Origin: an uncultured Bacteroidota bacterium
Lineage (GTDB): Bacteria; Bacteroidota; Bacteroidia; Flavobacteriales; Flavobacteriaceae
Assembly: GCA_903837025.1 (NCBI GenBank)
Contig: CAILTC010000390.1
Location: 1-10,018, forward strand
DNA length: 10,018 nt
Direction of reading: 5' to 3'
The position numbers were made by a program, and so were the translations under genes. A model generated the notes under the pieces. The model did no database searches, had not been told where the DNA came from, and was given only the letters and a program-made list of their open reading frames with translations. This document shows positions 7,127-10,018 of this stretch, one piece after another (positions within the stretch are counted from its first letter, which is position 1; each line of letters starts with the position of its first letter).

Positions 7127-8464
7127 TTATTTACGTTCTAACCACTTTTTTGGGACATTGACAATACAAATATTCATTGATTTATTGTCTTCTGAAAGCA
7201 TCGCCGATTCGATTTCGATTTTTGTTCCGTCTCTATTAAAAGTAGGATGAACGTGATCGGCGGCTGTTTCTTTATGACCTGTGGTGAGTAGAATCATTTC
7301 TTTGGTTTTTCTATCTATTAGATAAAGACTTCTTGAGAAATCATCACCTACAGCCCATCTCCCATCCGATGATCCGTGTACATGCCAAAAACCACTACCA
7401 CTTGGCGTTTGTCCAACGATTGTCATTTCTCTTGTTCTAAGATTTACAATGGCCAAACCTGTTGGCTTTTCGCGAGTTCCCGAAGGTCCCCAATTACTTT
7501 CTTGCCCCGGATTTGTAGGATTTCGAACTTCTTTACTATCGGTTACTTCAACAGGTTTTTCTTTCGCTACATCAATTTTTCGATGTCCCATAATTGCCAT
7601 AGCCACTTCATCTTTAGAAATAACAGCTTCGTGCGTTACCCATTCATAATCTGCTTCGGGATAAAGCGGTCGTAAACCAGTTCCATCCGCAAAAACAGTC
7701 CAAGTTCGCTGAGGAGATTTTCCGCCAGTTTCCCAACAAAAAACAATTTCACCCGGATTCCAAGTATTCGATTGAATATGCCCAATTTGAAACGGAACCG
7801 AAACTACATATTTGAAAGTTCCTTTATCCAGATTCATGCTCATTATTCCTCCTGGGCCAGCTCCCATATTTCGGGGTCCAAAGTTTTTCTCCAACTTCGC
7901 ATCAGGAGCCATGTGTTTTGCAGCTTCCTCTTTTCCTACTCTAAAATAAACCCTTTCTTCATCTGCATCTAAAGCCATATCTCCAGAAGCCTCCATTTCA
8001 CTTGAGGTTAGACCACAAATTCTTTCATAAGTCGAAATCGGTTTCATTTTGCCGAGTTTACTATCTTCGAAAACCTTAGCCAAATTTACTTCTACAATTT
8101 GCATTGATTTCTCTTTGACTTCTCGCATAAAGTACAATTTCATCGACTTTTGGGCAATGCTCAAAGCGCCCGAGAAACCGCCTTGAGTCACCTGAACAAT
8201 TTCGCCAGATTTCTCATTCACGGCCATCGCTTCGCCTTTTACTCTGTTGGATCGAAAAACCAGCCATTCTCCATCAGATGTCCATTGCGGATGCGTTGGA
8301 TAAATTTTAGAATCTCCCAAAGGTTTGCTCGTCAAAAAAGTGAGTTCCTGACCCGTTACGGGATCGATAACTATTTTCTTTTCGGAAGGAAACCGAGTTC
8401 CTATTTGGCTAAAAGCCGATGCTGTCAGTAAAAGAAATACTGTTGTGCTTAGATTAATATTCAT
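7127..8464 (-). CDS. PL22-type oligogalacturonate lyase, secreted
   Basis: 445 residues. A short signal peptide ends at AFS-Gln20. The rest is a beta-propeller with WD40/TolB-like blades (WTSDGEWLVFRSNR at 61-74, SSDGRW at 365-370, FNRDGTKIEI at 409-418). Several blocks recall oligogalacturonate lyases: DPVTGQELTFLTS near the start (34-46), IGHIQSNTWNPGEIVFCWETGG (227-248), and DGTGLRPLYPEADYEWVTHEA (260-280), which resembles the DG...R..THEFW block. His229, His278 and the His361-x-His363 pair are candidates for the catalytic base and the metal ligands known in this family. The family removes unsaturated or saturated residues from short oligogalacturonides by Mn-dependent beta-elimination. 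Characterised enterobacterial members are cytoplasmic and shorter (about 390 residues), so a secreted form is notable. The alternative is a generic TolB/PD40 propeller without lyase activity. It lies 27 bases after the GH105 gene. Confidence 0.75.
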   Translation of the reverse strand: MNINLSTTVFLLLTASAFSQIGTRFPSEKKIVIDPVTGQELTFLTSKPLGDSKIYPTHPQWTSDGEWLVFRSNRVKGEAMAVNEKSGEIVQVTQGGFSGALSIAQKSMKLYFMREVKEKSMQIVEVNLAKVFEDSKLGKMKPISTYERICGLTSSEMEASGDMALDADEERVYFRVGKEEAAKHMAPDAKLEKNFGPRNMGAGPGGIMSMNLDKGTFKYVVSVPFQIGHIQSNTWNPGEIVFCWETGGKSPQRTWTVFADGTGLRPLYPEADYEWVTHEAVISKDEVAMAIMGHRKIDVAKEKPVEVTDSKEVRNPTNPGQESNWGPSGTREKPTGLAIVNLRTREMTIVGQTPSGSGFWHVHGSSDGRWAVGDDFSRSLYLIDRKTKEMILLTTGHKETAADHVHPTFNRDGTKIEIESAMLSEDNKSMNICIVNVPKKWLERK

Positions 8465-8491
8465 AGGAACAAAAAGGGTTACAAAAGGTTT

Positions 8492-9835
8492 TTATTTTTT
8501 TACTTTAAGCTGTAAAGAGCTATCGTTTATTACAAAATCACTGTCTTTCAACATCAAAAGAACTTCAGATCCAGCTAATAAAACGGGACCATAACCATGA
8601 GCAGCAAACACATTTATTGGACGATAGTAATAAAAAGCAGGATCAAATCCCATTCCAGTTCCTACACAAGTTCCTTCGACCTGACCTTTTTTATTCACTT
8701 TTGTTGCAACTGCATTCCATCCCAATAATACAGCTGGCGCAAATGCCATTTTATCGATATAACCACGATTTATGGCTCTGGCAATTGCATAGGTGTAAAT
8801 AGCAGTTGCCGAAGTTTCAAGATACGTATCATTTCTGTCAATTAATTGATGCCAAAAACCGGTTCCATCTTGGTATTTTACTAATCCGTTAATATGCGCT
8901 TGCAATTGAGCCAAAACACCAGCATAACCGGGATGATTTTTAGGCAAAACTTCTAATAATTCGACCATAGTCATCACCGCCCAACCATTGGCACGAGCCC
9001 AATGAAACTGAGGATGAACCGACATAGATTCAACCCAACCGTGCATGTAAATTCCTTTTTCATGGTTGAACATTCTTTGCGAAAATTGATTCACTTGCTT
9101 TACTGCATCGTCAAAATATTTCACATCGCCTGTGTATTTTCCCATTTGCGCAAGCGCCGGCACACTCATGAACATATCGTCTAACCAAAGCGTGTTATCC
9201 TGAGGTCTTTTTCTGGCTAAAGTCCCGTCTTTTAGTCGAAATTGTTTGTTGCTTATAAAGTCAATATAATTGTTAATCAACGGATCTGCATTTGCCTTCA
9301 ATCCGTCTTGTTTTGCTTTTATAAATGCGGCGCAAAGTGCTCCTGCAAAATCCAATGCTTCAGGATGCAATGTTTTAATCATATCAACATCTTTTATGTT
9401 TTGCTCTTTATAATTGGCAGCGATATCCGAAATCAATTGTAATCTTTTGTTAGTGTAATCTGCATACTTTTGGTTACCAGTGGCTTTAGTTGCTAAAAGC
9501 ATTCCCGCATAAGTAACTCCCCATTCGTAGCTAGTCAATCTAAAAGCACCCGGAGCAAAAGTGATATCTTCATTCCCTTTTTTATAATTAGTGATGTCGG
9601 CTTTTGTGGTTGCATTTACAATTTTTGAGGCTGTATTTGCTTCAAGAAATTGATACACACGATCCAAAACTTTGTTAATACTGTCTTTTTGAGGAACTCC
9701 ATAAGGCGTAGGATAATTCGGTTGAAGCAAGTGAAGTGGTGATGTTGCATCATTTTTTTGGGCATTTACTGAAGCTACCGAAAGTAGTAAACTTGTAAAT
9801 AAAAGGGGTACAATTTTTGAATATGAATGTTTCAT
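8492..9835 (-). CDS. GH105 unsaturated glycuronyl (rhamnogalacturonyl) hydrolase, secreted
   Basis: 447 residues with a signal peptide ending near SVNA-Gln26. The body is an (alpha/alpha)6 barrel of the GH88/GH105 type. LTSYEWGVTYAGMLLATKATG (100-120) is the first conserved helix block. LWLDDMFMSVPALAQMGKYTGD (216-237) holds the Asp pair 219-220, one of which should protonate the enol ether as in Bacillus YteR. HWARANGWAVMTMVELLEVLP (278-298) matches the WxRGNGW block, and YLETSATAIYTYAIARAINRGYI (338-360) matches the ETSA block. These enzymes hydrate the 4,5-double bond of unsaturated galacturonate at the end of lyase products, mostly from rhamnogalacturonan, and release the sugar acid. About 70 residues precede the first barrel block, so the protein is longer than cytoplasmic YteR-type members. 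It lies 29 bases after the truncated upstream gene, so it was probably co-transcribed with it. Confidence 0.92.
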   Translation of the reverse strand: MKHSYSKIVPLLFTSLLLSVASVNAQKNDATSPLHLLQPNYPTPYGVPQKDSINKVLDRVYQFLEANTASKIVNATTKADITNYKKGNEDITFAPGAFRLTSYEWGVTYAGMLLATKATGNQKYADYTNKRLQLISDIAANYKEQNIKDVDMIKTLHPEALDFAGALCAAFIKAKQDGLKANADPLINNYIDFISNKQFRLKDGTLARKRPQDNTLWLDDMFMSVPALAQMGKYTGDVKYFDDAVKQVNQFSQRMFNHEKGIYMHGWVESMSVHPQFHWARANGWAVMTMVELLEVLPKNHPGYAGVLAQLQAHINGLVKYQDGTGFWHQLIDRNDTYLETSATAIYTYAIARAINRGYIDKMAFAPAVLLGWNAVATKVNKKGQVEGTCVGTGMGFDPAFYYYRPINVFAAHGYGPVLLAGSEVLLMLKDSDFVINDSSLQLKVKK

Positions 9836-9864
9836 GCTAATGTTTTTTATAATAGAAATAAGGT

Positions 9865-9957
9865 TTATTTGTTGATTTTGACTGTAATTTCGGTCGAAAG
9901 TTGTTTCGCTAAATCGATAACATAATTATTGAAATAATCCGAATCTTTGAAATATAT
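9865..9957 (-). CDS. Unidentified protein, last 30 residues (5' part lost at the contig end)
   Basis: On the minus strand an open frame runs from the adapter junction to a TAA at 9865-9867. It encodes about 30 residues, including YFKDSDYFNNYVIDL and ending ITVKINK. The peptide is amphipathic and the spacing of 29 bases to the GH105 start is like the other gaps in this operon (27 and 29 bases), which supports a real gene. I do not recognise the family. By context it may be another pectin-related enzyme. The upstream codons are replaced by sequencing adapter, so nothing more can be read. Confidence 0.55.
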   Translation of the reverse strand: MYFKDSDYFNNYVIDLAKQLSTEITVKINK

Positions 9958-9958
9958 A

Positions 9959-10018
9959 GGAAGAGCGTCGTGTAGGGAAAGAGTGTCTTAGCCTGTGTAG
10001 ATCTCGGTGGTCGCCGGA
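9959..10018. other. Illumina P5 dual-index adapter (sequencing contamination at contig end)
   Basis: Bases 9959-9986 (GGAAGAGCGTCGTGTAGGGA and on to GTGT) match the reverse complement of the Illumina read-1 adapter. Bases 9987-9994 (CTTAGCCT) sit in the 8-base i5 index position. Bases 9995-10016 (GTGTAGATCTCGGTGGTCGC and CG) match the reverse complement of the P5 end. The last two bases diverge from the expected continuation. The block has a base composition unlike the AT-rich DNA before it and breaks the reading frame of the gene at that edge. It is an artefact and should be trimmed. Confidence 0.97.

Noticed and set aside
7376..7675. Open frames on the opposite strand of the PL22 gene (also 7772-7972 and 8150-8431)
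   Set aside because: They overlap a well-supported gene fully, show no recognisable domain and have low-complexity Ser/Phe/Arg-rich translations typical of antisense shadows.
9959..10018. Composition shift at the right end as a sign of gene transfer or an attachment site
   Set aside because: The sequence matches a known sequencing adapter and is an artefact.

Overview
The window is part of a polysaccharide utilization locus (PUL) for pectin, most likely from a Flavobacterium-like member of the Bacteroidota. The support is AT-rich DNA, closely packed carbohydrate-active enzyme genes, no strong Shine-Dalgarno sites, and signal peptides that are nearly all followed by Gln at the predicted mature N-terminus. 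No SusC/SusD pair, regulator, RNA gene, transposase or CRISPR array is visible. The PUL therefore continues beyond at least one edge.

Layout. A plus-strand group covers the left 5.7 kb: the C-terminal part of a GH2 beta-galactosidase-like enzyme (cut by the left edge), a GH27 alpha-galactosidase-type enzyme, a protein with two complete SGNH/CE12 rhamnogalacturonan acetylesterase modules in tandem, and a GH43-type beta-propeller enzyme with a C-terminal beta-sandwich domain. A minus-strand group covers 5.77-9.96 kb. In transcription order it holds the last 30 codons of an unidentified gene, a GH105 unsaturated glycuronyl hydrolase, a PL22-type oligogalacturonate lyase and a GH28 polygalacturonase-type enzyme. 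The two groups converge on a hairpin at about 5718-5759 that can serve as a shared terminator.

How they could work together (inference). The acetylesterase strips acetyl groups from rhamnogalacturonan. GH2, GH27 and GH43 trim galactose or arabinose side chains. GH28 cuts galacturonate linkages in the backbone. PL22 and GH105 finish oligogalacturonides and unsaturated ends. All six proteins with visible N-termini have Sec-type signal peptides and none has a clear lipobox, which fits soluble periplasmic enzymes acting after oligosaccharide import. Backbone lyases (PL1/PL9/PL10/PL11), which would make the unsaturated ends, are not in this window.

The last ~60 bases (9959-10018) are not biological. 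They match the Illumina dual-index P5 adapter in reverse complement, with an 8-base index. The window thus ends at an untrimmed contig end, and the gene there is cut by an assembly artefact.
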